Assembly: GCF_014649115.1 (NCBI RefSeq)
Contig: NZ_BMSK01000016.1
Coordinates: forward strand, 62,572 to 126,571
Length of the DNA: 64,000 bases
Source: Streptomyces eurythermus
GTDB lineage: Bacteria; Actinomycetota; Actinomycetes; Streptomycetales; Streptomycetaceae
Reading direction: 5' to 3'
Every line of letters begins with the position of its first letter. Within the stretch, counting starts at the first letter, position 1. A model generated the notes under the pieces. The model saw only the letters and a list, made by a program, of their open reading frames with translations, was not told the DNA's origin and did not search any database. Below are positions 46,378 to 57,226 of the stretch, piece by piece. Made by a program: the position numbers and the translations under genes.

Positions 46378-47565
46378 ATGCGCATCGACCTGATGACTCG
46401 GGAGTACCCGCCCGAGGTGTACGGGGGAGCGGGTGTCCACGCGGCGGAACTCACCCGCGCGCTGCGCCGCTTCACGGAGGTGCGGGTCCGGGCGTTCGGG
46501 AACCCGGTCGCCGAGCCGCACACCACCGGGTACGGGGTGCCGGACAGCCTGCGGGACGCCAACCCCGCGCTGCGGTCGCTGGGCATCGACGTACGGATCG
46601 CGGCCGACGCGCGCGGCGCGGACCTGGTCCACAGCCACACCTGGTACGCCAACGCGGCAGGTCACCTAGCGGCACTGGTGCACGGCATCCCGCACGTCAT
46701 GACGATGCACAGCCTGGAGCCGCTGCGCCCGTGGAAGGCCGAGCAGCTGGGCGGCGGCTACGCCCTCTCCGCGTGGCTGGAGCGCTCCGCCGTCGAAGCG
46801 GCCGCCGGGGTGATCGCGGTGTCGAGCGCCATGCGGGACGACATCTGCGAGGTCTACCCGCAGGTCGACCCCGGCAGGGTCCATGTCATCCACAACGGGA
46901 TCGACGCGGAGAACTACCGGCCGGATCACGGAACCGCCGCGCTGGACCGCCTCGGCATCGACCCGGGCCGGCCCATCGTCCTGTTCGTCGGCCGGGTGAC
47001 CCGGCAGAAGGGCCTGCACCACCTTCTGCGCGCGGGCTTCGAGCTCCACCCGGAAGCCCAGCTCGTGCTGTGCTGCGGCCAGCCGGACACCCCGGAGATA
47101 GCCGCGGAGGTGGACGCCCTCACCGAGGAGCTCGGACGGGCGCGCACGGGTGTGGTCCGCGTCGACGAGATGCTCGACCCCCGCTCGCTGCGCCAGCTCC
47201 TCACCCACGCTTCGGTCTTCGTGTGCCCCTCCGTGTACGAGCCGATGGGGATCGTCAATCTCGAGGCGATGGCCTGCGGCACGGCCGTGGTGGCCTCGGC
47301 CGTCGGAGGGATTCCGGAAGTCGTCGAGCACGGACGCACCGGCCTGCTCGTCCCGCTGGAGCGGGACCCGCGCTCGGAGTCCGGAGAGCCGGCGGACCCG
47401 GCCCGCTTCGCCGGAGCCCTCGCGGAGGCCGTCAACACCCTCCTCGAGGACCGGGACCTGCGCGCACGCATGGGCCGGGAGGGACGCCGTCGCGTGGAGA
47501 CCGAGTTCACCTGGGACCACGCGGCCCTGAAGACGATCGAGGTGTACAAGTCCCTGACACGGTGA
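46378..47565 (+). CDS. glgM: GT4 glycosyltransferase, actinobacterial GlgA/GlgM type
   Basis: A 395-residue GT-B enzyme. It begins MRIDLMTREYPPEVYGGAGV, the signature of actinobacterial GlgA/GlgM, with VMTMHSLEPLRPWK, VHVIHNGIDAENY, IVLFVGRVTRQKGL and the donor-site FVCPSVYEPMGIVNLEAMAC (E-x7-E). Its mycobacterial homologue GlgM makes maltose-1-phosphate from ADP-glucose and glucose-1-phosphate. That fits this locus, where glgE needs maltose-1-phosphate and treS is absent. I chose the ATG at 46378, preceded by GGAGGGGGG; the open frame to 46264 overlaps the peptide gene. A plain glycogen synthase is the alternative. Confidence 0.88.
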   Translation: MRIDLMTREYPPEVYGGAGVHAAELTRALRRFTEVRVRAFGNPVAEPHTTGYGVPDSLRDANPALRSLGIDVRIAADARGADLVHSHTWYANAAGHLAALVHGIPHVMTMHSLEPLRPWKAEQLGGGYALSAWLERSAVEAAAGVIAVSSAMRDDICEVYPQVDPGRVHVIHNGIDAENYRPDHGTAALDRLGIDPGRPIVLFVGRVTRQKGLHHLLRAGFELHPEAQLVLCCGQPDTPEIAAEVDALTEELGRARTGVVRVDEMLDPRSLRQLLTHASVFVCPSVYEPMGIVNLEAMACGTAVVASAVGGIPEVVEHGRTGLLVPLERDPRSESGEPADPARFAGALAEAVNTLLEDRDLRARMGREGRRRVETEFTWDHAALKTIEVYKSLTR

Positions 47566-47589
47566 CCGGGTCGACCCCCCACGGGAAGG

Positions 47590-47648
47590 TGCCGCCGCAC
47601 CCTTTCCGGCCCCCGGTGAGGCGGGCCGGGAAAAGGGGTGCGGCGGCA
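47590..47648. terminator. Large terminator hairpin after glgM
   Basis: A long stem in which TGCCGCCGCACCC and TTTCCGGCCC pair with the complementary arm GGGCCGGGAAA...GGGTGCGGCGGCA, about 25 bases past the stop. It closes the locus on the right. Confidence 0.8.
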
Positions 47649-47754
47649 TCAGCCGGTCGACCGGTGGGGCCGGCGGGCGCGCCGGCTGTCGACGGGTACC
47701 GCACCGGCGAGCGACACCACCCCGCCGATCAGTACCGGGGCGGTGGGCGAGCTT

Positions 47755-48356
47755 TCACCCCAGGTCGGCGAGGAGGCTGTCCAAGGCCCCTTCGAGAGCC
47801 GTGGAGTTGGCCGGGCCGAACCAGGTGGTGCGGACGCGCTCGTTGTTCCCGGCGGGTGTCTCGTGGTCGGCGGCGAGTCGGTGCAGAGGGCGGGACCCGT
47901 CGCTCAGGGAACGGCCGGCGTTCTCGAAGAGGCCGCGCACATACCGGTCGGCGATGTCAGGGGCGATGCCGTGGCCGGCGGCCCACGAGGTGAGCGTGGC
48001 GAGGTAGGCGTAGTGGGCGGTGAGCGTCCCGGTCAGTGCGGAGAAGACGTTGAACGCCGCCTCGTCCGTGACGGGGAGCGCTCCGCCCAACCGCTCGAAG
48101 AGGGAGTCCACCGCCGGGTGCGAGGGGAACGTCACGGTGACGGAACGGCGCTCGCGCACGGCGGGCAGCGGGATGGCGCGGATGACCGGGGCGCGGGTGA
48201 CGAGGGTTCGGCGCAGGTCGTCGACGGCGAGCCCGGCGATCAGGCTGACCAGGATCTTGCCGTCGTCCGGTGTCAGCCCGGCGAGGGCGGCGTGATGGTC
48301 CTGGCGGCGTACCGCGAGGAACACCACATCGGCGCGGTCCACCACCTCTTGGTTGT
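47755..48356 (-). pseudogene. N-terminally truncated pyrroline-5-carboxylate-reductase-like gene
   Basis: About 196-200 codons match ProC-type proteins: DNQEVVDRADVVFLAVRRQ, the KILVSLIAGLAVDDL strand, VIRAIPLPAV and the helical dimerisation domain. The N-terminal Rossmann half with the GxGxxG motif (about 60 residues) is missing. At about 48356, just before the DNQ motif, similarity stops and the DNA continues into an unrelated plus-strand coding end. The first available start is a GTG at 48345 without a clear ribosome site. It is probably inactive. Confidence 0.65.
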
Positions 48357-48359
48357 CGG

Positions 48360-48488
48360 CGCATCCCCGCCCTGGCCCACTTCGCCCGCGAGGTCCGCCC
48401 CCTCGCGGCGGACCGCCGTGCCGCGTTCGAAGAGATCCTCACCGCCCAACTCGCCCACATCGAAGCCCGGACGGCCGCACCGGAGTGA
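48360..48488 (+). pseudogene. C-terminal fragment of an unidentified gene
   Basis: About 42 codons read PALAHFAREVRPLAADRRAAF, then EEILTAQLAHIEARTAAPE and a stop. It has a helical, well-formed coding pattern but no start or upstream part; it abuts the truncated ProC-like gene head to head. It resembles the C-terminal helix of a small regulator, but I cannot identify the family. Together the two fragments mark a deletion or rearrangement junction. Confidence 0.4.
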
Positions 48489-48578
48489 GAGCGCCGGGTG
48501 ACTGTCCGGAGGGGCCGGGCCGGAGCGCGGCCGGAGAGCACGCCGCCGGCGCAAAGTCCCGGAGAAGTCCCAGAGATG

Positions 48579-48630
48579 CCGCCGCACCCCGTCCGATCCG
48601 CTGAACAGCAGGTCGGACGGGGTGCGGCGG
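48579..48630. terminator. Terminator hairpin after HTH-MurA gene
   Basis: A perfect 18-bp stem (CCGCCGCACCCCGTCCGA and complement) with a 16-base loop, ten bases past the stop of the minus-strand gene. Confidence 0.8.
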
Positions 48631-48640
48631 TACCGGCGTA

Positions 48641-50170
48641 TCAGATGTCCCGGAAGATCTCGATCTGCGCCCCGATCGAGTTCAGGCGCTCGGCGAGGTC
48701 CTCGTAACCGCGGTTGATGACGTAGACGTTGCGGAGCACGGACGTGCCCTCCGCCGCCATCATCGCCAGCAGGACGACCACCGCGGGGCGCAGGGCCGGC
48801 GGGCACATCATCTCGGCCGCGCGCCAGCGGGTCGGGCCCTCGACCAGGACCCGGTGCGGGTCCAGCAGCTGGAGCCGGCCGCCGAGGCGGTTGAGGTCGG
48901 TCAGGTAGATGGCGCGGTTGTCGTAGACCCAGTCGTGGATGAGGGTCTTGCCCTGCGCCGTGGCCGCGATGGCCGCGAAGAACGGCACGTTGTCGATGTT
49001 CAGGCCGGGGAACGGCATGGGGTGGATCTTGTCGATCGGCGCCTCCAGCTTGGAGGGGTGCACCGTGAGGTCGACCAGGCGCGTACGGCCGTTGTCCGCG
49101 CAGTACTCGGGGCTGCGCTCGTGGTCGAGCCCCATCTCCTCCAGGACCGCCAGCTCGATCTCCAGGAACTCGATCGGGACCCGGCGCACCGTCAGCTCCG
49201 ACTCGGTGACCACGGCGGCGGCCAGCAGGCTCATCGCCTCGACCGGGTCCTCGGAGGGGGAGTAGTCGACGTCGACGTCGATGTTCGGCACTCCGTGCAC
49301 GGTGAGCGTGGTGGTGCCGATGCCCTCCACCTTCACGCCCAGCGCCTCCAGGAAGAAGCACAGGTCCTGGACCATGTAGTTGGAGGAGGCGTTGCGGATG
49401 ACCGTGACGCCGTCGTGGCGGGCGGCGGCCAGCAGCGCGTTCTCGGTCACGGTGTCGCCGCGCTCGGTCAGCACGATCGGCCGGTCCGGGCGGACCGAGC
49501 GGTCCACCTGCGCGTGGTACTGGCCCTCGGTGGCCGCGATGTCCAGACCGAACCGGCGCAGGGCGATCATGTGCGGCTCGATGGTCCGCGTGCCCAGGTC
49601 GCAGCCGCCGGCGTACGGCAGCTTGAAGCGGTCCATGCGGTGCAGCAGCGGGCCGAAGAACATGATGATCGAGCGGGTGCGCACGGCGGCCTCCGCGTCG
49701 ATCGCCGCCATCTCCAGCTCGGCGGGCGGGACGATCTCCAGGTCGACGCCGTCGTTGATCCAGCGGGTCCGCACGCCGATGGAGTTCAGTACCTCCAGAA
49801 GGCGGTACACCTCCTCGATGCGCGCCACCCGGCGCAGCACCGTGCGCCCCTTGTTCAGCAGCGACGCGCACAGCAGGGCCACACACGCGTTCTTGCTGGT
49901 CTTGACGTCGATGGCGCCGGACAGACGGCGACCGCCGACCACGCGCAGATGCATCGGACCCGCGTAACCCAGGGACACGATCTCGCTGTCCAGGGCTTCA
50001 CCGATTCGGGCGATCATCTCAAGGCTGATGTTCTGGTTGCCGCGCTCGATGCGGTTGACCGCGCTCTGGCTGGTGCCGAGCGCCTCCGCGAGCTGCGTCT
50101 GCGTCCAGCCCCGGTGCTGCCGGGCGTCACGGATGAGCTTGCCGATGCGTACGAGGTAGTCGTCTGACAT
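48641..50170 (-). CDS. XRE HTH fused to MurA-like UDP-GlcNAc 1-carboxyvinyltransferase
   Basis: A 509-residue fusion. Residues 1 to about 68 are an XRE HTH (LIRDARQHRGWTQTQLAEAL, GTSQSAVNRIERGNQNIS). Residues about 73-509 are an EPSP/MurA-type transferase: LRVVGGRRLSGAIDVKTSKN (Lys93-Asn94 of the KN motif), YAGGCDLGTRTIEPH with the PEP-binding Cys190, and FPGLNIDNVPFFAAI. MurA adds enolpyruvate to UDP-GlcNAc in peptidoglycan synthesis; the HTH suggests it also controls transcription. An ATCTC-N6-GAGAT palindrome directly upstream may be its own operator. A MurA-type gene next to aconitase fits Streptomyces gene order. Confidence 0.92.
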   Translation of the reverse strand: MSDDYLVRIGKLIRDARQHRGWTQTQLAEALGTSQSAVNRIERGNQNISLEMIARIGEALDSEIVSLGYAGPMHLRVVGGRRLSGAIDVKTSKNACVALLCASLLNKGRTVLRRVARIEEVYRLLEVLNSIGVRTRWINDGVDLEIVPPAELEMAAIDAEAAVRTRSIIMFFGPLLHRMDRFKLPYAGGCDLGTRTIEPHMIALRRFGLDIAATEGQYHAQVDRSVRPDRPIVLTERGDTVTENALLAAARHDGVTVIRNASSNYMVQDLCFFLEALGVKVEGIGTTTLTVHGVPNIDVDVDYSPSEDPVEAMSLLAAAVVTESELTVRRVPIEFLEIELAVLEEMGLDHERSPEYCADNGRTRLVDLTVHPSKLEAPIDKIHPMPFPGLNIDNVPFFAAIAATAQGKTLIHDWVYDNRAIYLTDLNRLGGRLQLLDPHRVLVEGPTRWRAAEMMCPPALRPAVVVLLAMMAAEGTSVLRNVYVINRGYEDLAERLNSIGAQIEIFRDI

Positions 50171-50182
50171 GACCTTGAGGCT

Positions 50183-50198
50183 ATCTCAGATATGAGAT
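50183..50198. promoter_or_regulatory. Palindrome ATCTC-N6-GAGAT upstream of HTH-MurA gene
   Basis: A perfect inverted repeat (ATCTCA-GATA-TGAGAT) starting 13 bases upstream of the start codon. The same ATCTC-N6-GAGAT layout recurs at 53887 before aconitase. The rest of the stretch 50199-50430 is very GC-rich and shows no gene I can support. Confidence 0.55.
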
Positions 50199-50430
50199 GG
50201 CGCTCGCCAGGGGGGTCCGTTCGGGTGACGGAGTGACGCAGCGTCAGCCGGTCGGCCGTACGGGAGGCCGCCGGGCCGGGTGCGAGGGGCCCGTACGCAG
50301 GCCCGCCGGAGCCGCGGGGGCGCCGCGCCGGGGCCGCGTGGGGGTGCGGTGGGAGGCGCGCACCCTCCGCCGCGAGGGCCGGCCGTGTGCCGTATCCCTC
50401 GCGACGGTGGGGGCGCGCCGGTGCCGGGAC

Positions 50431-51159
50431 TCAGAAATCGTCCGCGCCTTCGCGCAGTTCGGGGGTCCAGTAGCCGGTGAGCGCCTTGGCCGGGTCGACG
50501 GCGATGCCCTCGCTGCCGGGCGCGGTCACGGCGATGACCGTGGGGTCGCCCTCCAGCATGACGGAGAACGCCGACACGGGCTCGACGTCCTCGTCGACTC
50601 CGCCGTCCGACAGCTTCACCAGGGCGTAGGCCGGGGCTCCCGGCGTGAGCACGACCGGCGCGGCCGGCTTGCTCTTGGCGACGGCCGGAACGTCCTGCTT
50701 GTGGCTCTCCAGGAACTGGACGTGCGGGAAGCCCGTCAGCCGGCAGGCGTGGGAGGAGGTGTTCTTCGCCGTGAGGACGATGTGGGTGTAGGGCGGACCG
50801 TCCTGCGTGGCGGCGCTGACGGAGAGGTTCCCCGCGGTGCACAGCGGGGCGGAGTCGGAGGCCCGCTCACCGGTGGTGCCGGCCGAGCCGGAAGAGCCGC
50901 TGGAGCCGGCCGAGCCCGCGGAGTCCTTCGATCCCGTCGAGCGCGCCGAGCCGGCCGAACCCGTCGCCCCGGACGCGCCGGCGCCCTTTTCGCCGGCCGG
51001 CCGGGCGGTCACCTCGGACGCCGCCACGGTCGCCGCCACGGTGGCCTCGGGAGTGGCCGAGGACGTGGTGTCCCCGTCGCTCGAGCAGGCGGTGAGGGAG
51101 AGGACGAGAGCCGTGCCCGCGACGGCGAGCAGCGCGGAGCGGTGACGCGGAGTGTTCAT
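50431..51159 (-). CDS. DUF4232 lipoprotein
   Basis: A 242-residue secreted lipoprotein. The signal ends with the lipobox LSLTAC (Cys25). A low-complexity Ser/Gly/Ala/Thr linker (residues about 45-103) follows, and the DUF4232 domain occupies the last 140 residues (LSVSAATQDGPPYTHIVLTA, then KNTSSHACRLTGFPHVQFLE). DUF4232 domains are beta-sandwich modules on actinobacterial surface proteins with unknown ligand. The start has GGGGGAACC upstream. The gene is divergent from the NB-ARC regulator. Confidence 0.88.
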   Translation of the reverse strand: MNTPRHRSALLAVAGTALVLSLTACSSDGDTTSSATPEATVAATVAASEVTARPAGEKGAGASGATGSAGSARSTGSKDSAGSAGSSGSSGSAGTTGERASDSAPLCTAGNLSVSAATQDGPPYTHIVLTAKNTSSHACRLTGFPHVQFLESHKQDVPAVAKSKPAAPVVLTPGAPAYALVKLSDGGVDEDVEPVSAFSVMLEGDPTVIAVTAPGSEGIAVDPAKALTGYWTPELREGADDF

Positions 51160-51293
51160 GGAGGTTCCCCCTGGAGAGTGCGGGGCCGCGGCGCGGTGCC
51201 GTCGGCCGAGGTCGTGCTGCGGTGGTGCGAAGTCGTGATGCCGGTGGTGCGCGGTCTTTTCCGTCGACGGCGGGTGGTCGGAGCCGTCCGGGA

Positions 51294-51376
51294 GCGTGTG
51301 CGCCCCGCAGGCGCCGACCCGTTCCGAGCCGGCCGGGTGCGTGTGCGCCCCCGAAGCGCCGACCGTTCCGCGTCGG
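51294..51376. repeat. Imperfect tandem repeat, about 38-bp unit
   Basis: Two copies of a GCGTGTGCGCCCC...GCGCCGACC...GTTCCG unit (51294-51332 and 51339-51376) lie in the 337-base divergent region before the NB-ARC regulator. No gene is seen in this region. Confidence 0.55.
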
Positions 51377-51419
51377 CCTTCAGTCGATCACTTCCGGTCT
51401 GTGTCGCCCAGGCGGTTCC

Positions 51420-51455
51420 CCCGGCAGAAGTACCGTCGGCCATACTTCTGCCGGG
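51420..51455. promoter_or_regulatory. 13-bp inverted repeat upstream of NB-ARC regulator
   Basis: CCCGGCAGAAGTA at 51420-51432 and its exact complement at 51443-51455, with a 10-base spacer. It ends 41 bases before the start codon, so it may be an operator or a leader hairpin. Confidence 0.5.
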
Positions 51456-51496
51456 CGCTCGCAACCGGACGAGCCGGACGAACGGGGACATCGACG

Positions 51497-53827
51497 GTGC
51501 GCGACGGCACGCCATCCAGTGAGGGTCACGGCACGCCGCCCAGCGGGGACTTCGGGCAGCGGTTGCGTCGGCTGCGGGCCCGTGCCGGACTGAGCCAGGA
51601 AGCCCTCGCGCACGCCGCCGGGGTGAGTGTCAGGGCGCTGGCGGACATGGAACGCGGGCGTACCCGGGGACCGCAGCGCCGTACCGTGCGGGCGCTGGCC
51701 GAAGCGCTGGGGCTGGACGACGACGAGGCGGCGGGTCTGGAGGAGGCCGCCGCCCTCGGCCGTCCGCGACCCCGGCCGGCCACCGGACCGGCCGGCCCCG
51801 GCCCGCTGGCCCTGCCGCGCGACATCCGCGACTTCACCGCGCGCGGCCCGGCCCTCGCCCATCTGCTGGACCTGGCGCGGGACACCGCCGAGGACCGGCC
51901 GGTGGTCAGCGTGGTCGCCGGGCAGCCCGGTCTGGGCAAGACCGCGTTCGCGGTGCACGCCGCGCACCGCCTCGCCCCGCACTTCCCCGACGGCCAGTTC
52001 GCCCTGGACCTGCACGGAATGGACCCGGAACCGACCACGCCCCGGGACGCGCTGGCCCGGCTGCTGGGCGCGCTGGGGGTCCCCGACGCCGCGCTGCCGG
52101 CCGGCACCGACGACCGCGCCGGCCTGTGGCGGTCCCTGACCGGTGAACGGCGCCTGCTCCTGCTGCTGGACAACGCCGCCGACGAGGACCAGGTCGCCCC
52201 CCTGCTGCCCGGCGCCGGCCCGTCCCTGACCCTCGTCACCAGCCGTCACGCCCTGGCGGGTCTGGAGTCCGTGCACCGCACCGATCTGGCCCTGCTGCGG
52301 CGCGAGGAAGCGGTGGAACTGCTGACCCGCATCATCGGCCCGGACCGGGTGCGGGCGGAGGCACAGGCGGCCCGCGACCTCGCCGACCTGTGCGGGCACC
52401 TCCCGCTGGCCGTCCGGATCGCCGGCCAGCGCCTCCTCAGCCGTCCGCACGAACGCCTCGCCAAGCTCGTCGCCCGCCTCGCCGCCGAGGGCCGGCGGCT
52501 GGACGGCCTCCAGGCCGGAAACCTGCGGGTGCGCGCCGCCTTCGCGCTCTCCTACCGTCAGCTCCCGCCGGACACCCGGACCTTGCTGCGCCGCGCCGCG
52601 CTGGCCGCCGGCGCGGACTTCAGCCCGGAGACCGGCGCGCTGCTGGCCGGCCTGTCCCACGACGAGGCGGTCGCCCGCGCCGAGGAACTGACCGACGCCG
52701 GTCTGCTGCAGAGCGACCCCGCCGCCGAGCGGTACCGCTTCCACGATCTGCTGAGGCTCTACGCGGCCGAACAGGCCGACGCCGAGGACGGCCCCGAGGT
52801 CCGGGACGCCGCCCTGGACCGGACCGCGGACTGGATGCTGCGCCGGGCCACCGCCGCCGCGCTGCACTTCGACGTCGACCACGAACGGACCGCGCCGGGG
52901 GCGGACCCCGACCCGGACACGGCGCCCACCGGCCGGGACGAGGCACGGGCCTGGCTGGAGGCGGAGCGGGCCCAGTGGCTCGCCGCGCTGCGCCGGGCCC
53001 ACGCGGCCGGCCGGCACCGGCAGGTCCTGGACACGGCGGAGGCGATGCACTGGTTCTCCGACCTCAACCAGCACTGGGAGCAGTGGGTGGAGGTGTTCCA
53101 GCGCTCCGCCGATTCCGCCCGCGCCCTGGGCAGCAGGCGTGAGGAGGCGGTTCACCTCAACTACCTCGCCTGGGCCCACAACCTCTGCGTCCACGACCCC
53201 CGTGCCGCGCTGACGAGCGCCGACGCCGCGCTCGCGGCGGCCCGCGACTGCGGGGACGGGCTGCAGGAGGGCTGGGCGCTCGGCTACGGCGCGGGCGCGC
53301 TCAGCCGGCTGGGCCGTACGGAAGAGGCCCGGGAGCGCCTGCGCGGCGCGGCCCGCCGGCTGGCCGCCCATCCCTCCCCGCAGGCCCGGCTGGCCGAGCT
53401 GACGGTCCTCAACAGCCTCGGCACCCTGCTGCGCCAGACCGGCCGGGCGGACGAGGCCCTGGACATCCACCGGCGCAGCGAGCGGATCTGCCGCGCGGGG
53501 ATCCCGGGCCGGACGGAAGAGCTGATGGCGCTGTACCACGCGGTGGCCCGGCAGCAGATCGGCAACGATCTGGCGGCCCTGGAGCGCTGGCAGGAGGCCG
53601 AGGCACCGCTGCGGCAGGCCCTCGCCGCCTTCGAGGCGGCGCAGATGCCGGCCTGGGCCTCACAGGCCCGGCTCGACCTCGGCCAGGCGCTCGGTGCCGC
53701 GGGGCACCCCGAGGCCAGGGAGACGCTGGTCGCCGCCCGCGCCGACCTGAGGGCACTGCGGAGCCCGCGCCAGGCCGAGGCCGACGCCGCGCTCGCCGCG
53801 CTCGGCCGGAGCACCGCGGGCGCCTGA
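51497..53827 (+). CDS. HTH-NB-ARC-TPR regulator (AfsR-like ATPase without BTAD)
   Basis: A 776-residue signal-transduction ATPase. Residues about 19-76 are an XRE HTH (LRRLRARAGLSQEALAHAAG). The NB-ARC domain follows, with P-loop AGQPGLGKTAF (Lys148), Walker B RLLLLLDNA, and the GHLPLAVRIAGQRL motif. The C-terminal 350 residues form TPR-like helices (GSRREEAVHLNYLAWAHNLC, LRQTGRADEALDIHRR). The architecture resembles AfsR-type regulators but lacks a bacterial transcription-activator domain. GTG 51497 is preceded by GGGGA; the longer open frame has no similarity. Its ligand and targets are unknown. Confidence 0.9.
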   Translation: MRDGTPSSEGHGTPPSGDFGQRLRRLRARAGLSQEALAHAAGVSVRALADMERGRTRGPQRRTVRALAEALGLDDDEAAGLEEAAALGRPRPRPATGPAGPGPLALPRDIRDFTARGPALAHLLDLARDTAEDRPVVSVVAGQPGLGKTAFAVHAAHRLAPHFPDGQFALDLHGMDPEPTTPRDALARLLGALGVPDAALPAGTDDRAGLWRSLTGERRLLLLLDNAADEDQVAPLLPGAGPSLTLVTSRHALAGLESVHRTDLALLRREEAVELLTRIIGPDRVRAEAQAARDLADLCGHLPLAVRIAGQRLLSRPHERLAKLVARLAAEGRRLDGLQAGNLRVRAAFALSYRQLPPDTRTLLRRAALAAGADFSPETGALLAGLSHDEAVARAEELTDAGLLQSDPAAERYRFHDLLRLYAAEQADAEDGPEVRDAALDRTADWMLRRATAAALHFDVDHERTAPGADPDPDTAPTGRDEARAWLEAERAQWLAALRRAHAAGRHRQVLDTAEAMHWFSDLNQHWEQWVEVFQRSADSARALGSRREEAVHLNYLAWAHNLCVHDPRAALTSADAALAAARDCGDGLQEGWALGYGAGALSRLGRTEEARERLRGAARRLAAHPSPQARLAELTVLNSLGTLLRQTGRADEALDIHRRSERICRAGIPGRTEELMALYHAVARQQIGNDLAALERWQEAEAPLRQALAAFEAAQMPAWASQARLDLGQALGAAGHPEARETLVAARADLRALRSPRQAEADAALAALGRSTAGA

Positions 53828-53886
53828 GGTCCCGCTGCCGGAGAGCGTGTGCGGACATGACCCAGCCGCGCCCATGTACTAGTGTT

Positions 53887-53902
53887 ATCTCGACATCGAG
53901 AT
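53887..53902. promoter_or_regulatory. Palindrome ATCTC-N6-GAGAT upstream of aconitase
   Basis: ATCTCGACATCGAGAT is a 7-bp perfect inverted repeat around CA. It shares the ATCTC-N6-GAGAT pattern with the site upstream of the HTH-MurA gene. Confidence 0.55.
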
Positions 53903-53945
53903 ATCTGCCGAGGCGCACCGCGGTCGCCACACTGGTAAGGCATGC

Positions 53946-53964
53946 CTAACTTAGCCTGACCTTA
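53946..53964. promoter_or_regulatory. Iron-box-like operator upstream of aconitase
   Basis: Read on the minus strand this 19-mer is TAAGGTCAGGCTAAGTTAG, matching about 14 of 19 positions of the DmdR/DtxR/IdeR consensus (TTAGGTTAGGCTAACCTAA). It lies 70 bases before the aconitase start and would link this iron-sulfur enzyme to iron status. Confidence 0.6.
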
Positions 53965-54033
53965 CTGGTTCGGCCAAGCCGGCGTGGCGGCACGATTGAC
54001 GGTGGTACGCGCACATCAATGAAGGAGACTGTC

Positions 54034-56751
<2,718 letters not shown>

Positions 56752-56780
56752 GCGGCAGGGCACAGCGGTTCGGCGGCACA

Positions 56781-56813
56781 GGGCCGCGTCCCCGGCACCC
56801 GGGGGCGCGGCCC
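56781..56813. terminator. Terminator hairpin after acnA
   Basis: A 15-bp stem with one mismatch (GGGCCGCG...CCCCGG pairing with CCGGGG...CGCGGCCC), about 30 bases past the stop. From here to 57120 I see no gene. Confidence 0.8.
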
Positions 56814-57120
56814 TTCGCCGTCCCGCTCCGGGCGGACCCGGTGGCCGAGGGCACCGGGTCCGCGAGCCGGGCAGGCGAGGGGGGCGGGGCCTGCCCGGAG
56901 AGGGGGGTCGGGGCGGGCGGCCGATGTGACCGCCGAGTCTCGCGACATCGTTGTCATCGGCCGTGTCCCGACTGTACCGCCGCCACCGCCGACCCCGTCA
57001 ACCCGCTTTCCTAGCCCGTCCGGGTGATACCGGCGCGCGCCTACCGGAGCGTACGCGGGCCTCTGTGGTACCGGTGACACCCGATGTTGCCCCTGGGGCC
57101 GGTGTGACCCCGGTCGGCGC

Positions 57121-57151
57121 TTGACCTCAAGCGGACTTGAGCTTCTACGTT
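57121..57151 (+). promoter_or_regulatory. SoxR/MerR-type promoter with embedded operator
   Basis: TTGACC (57121-57126) and TACGTT (57146-57151) are separated by 19 bases, the long spacer typical of MerR-family activated promoters. Within the spacer lies CCTCAAG-CGGA-CTTGAGC (57125-57142), almost the SoxR box CCTCAAG-N4-CTTGAGG. It is 75 bases upstream of a quinone oxidoreductase gene. Confidence 0.7.
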
Positions 57152-57226
57152 CGTCCTGTTGCCGGCGACGGCGAGCCGCAGGCCGCCGATCAGCCGAAGT
57201 GCCGTGCCGTCAGGAGGGGTTGAACG

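Noticed and set aside
47755..48345. Calling the ProC-like gene intact with a GTG start at 48345
   Set aside because: The whole cofactor-binding half is missing and the sequence beyond the start belongs to another gene fragment.
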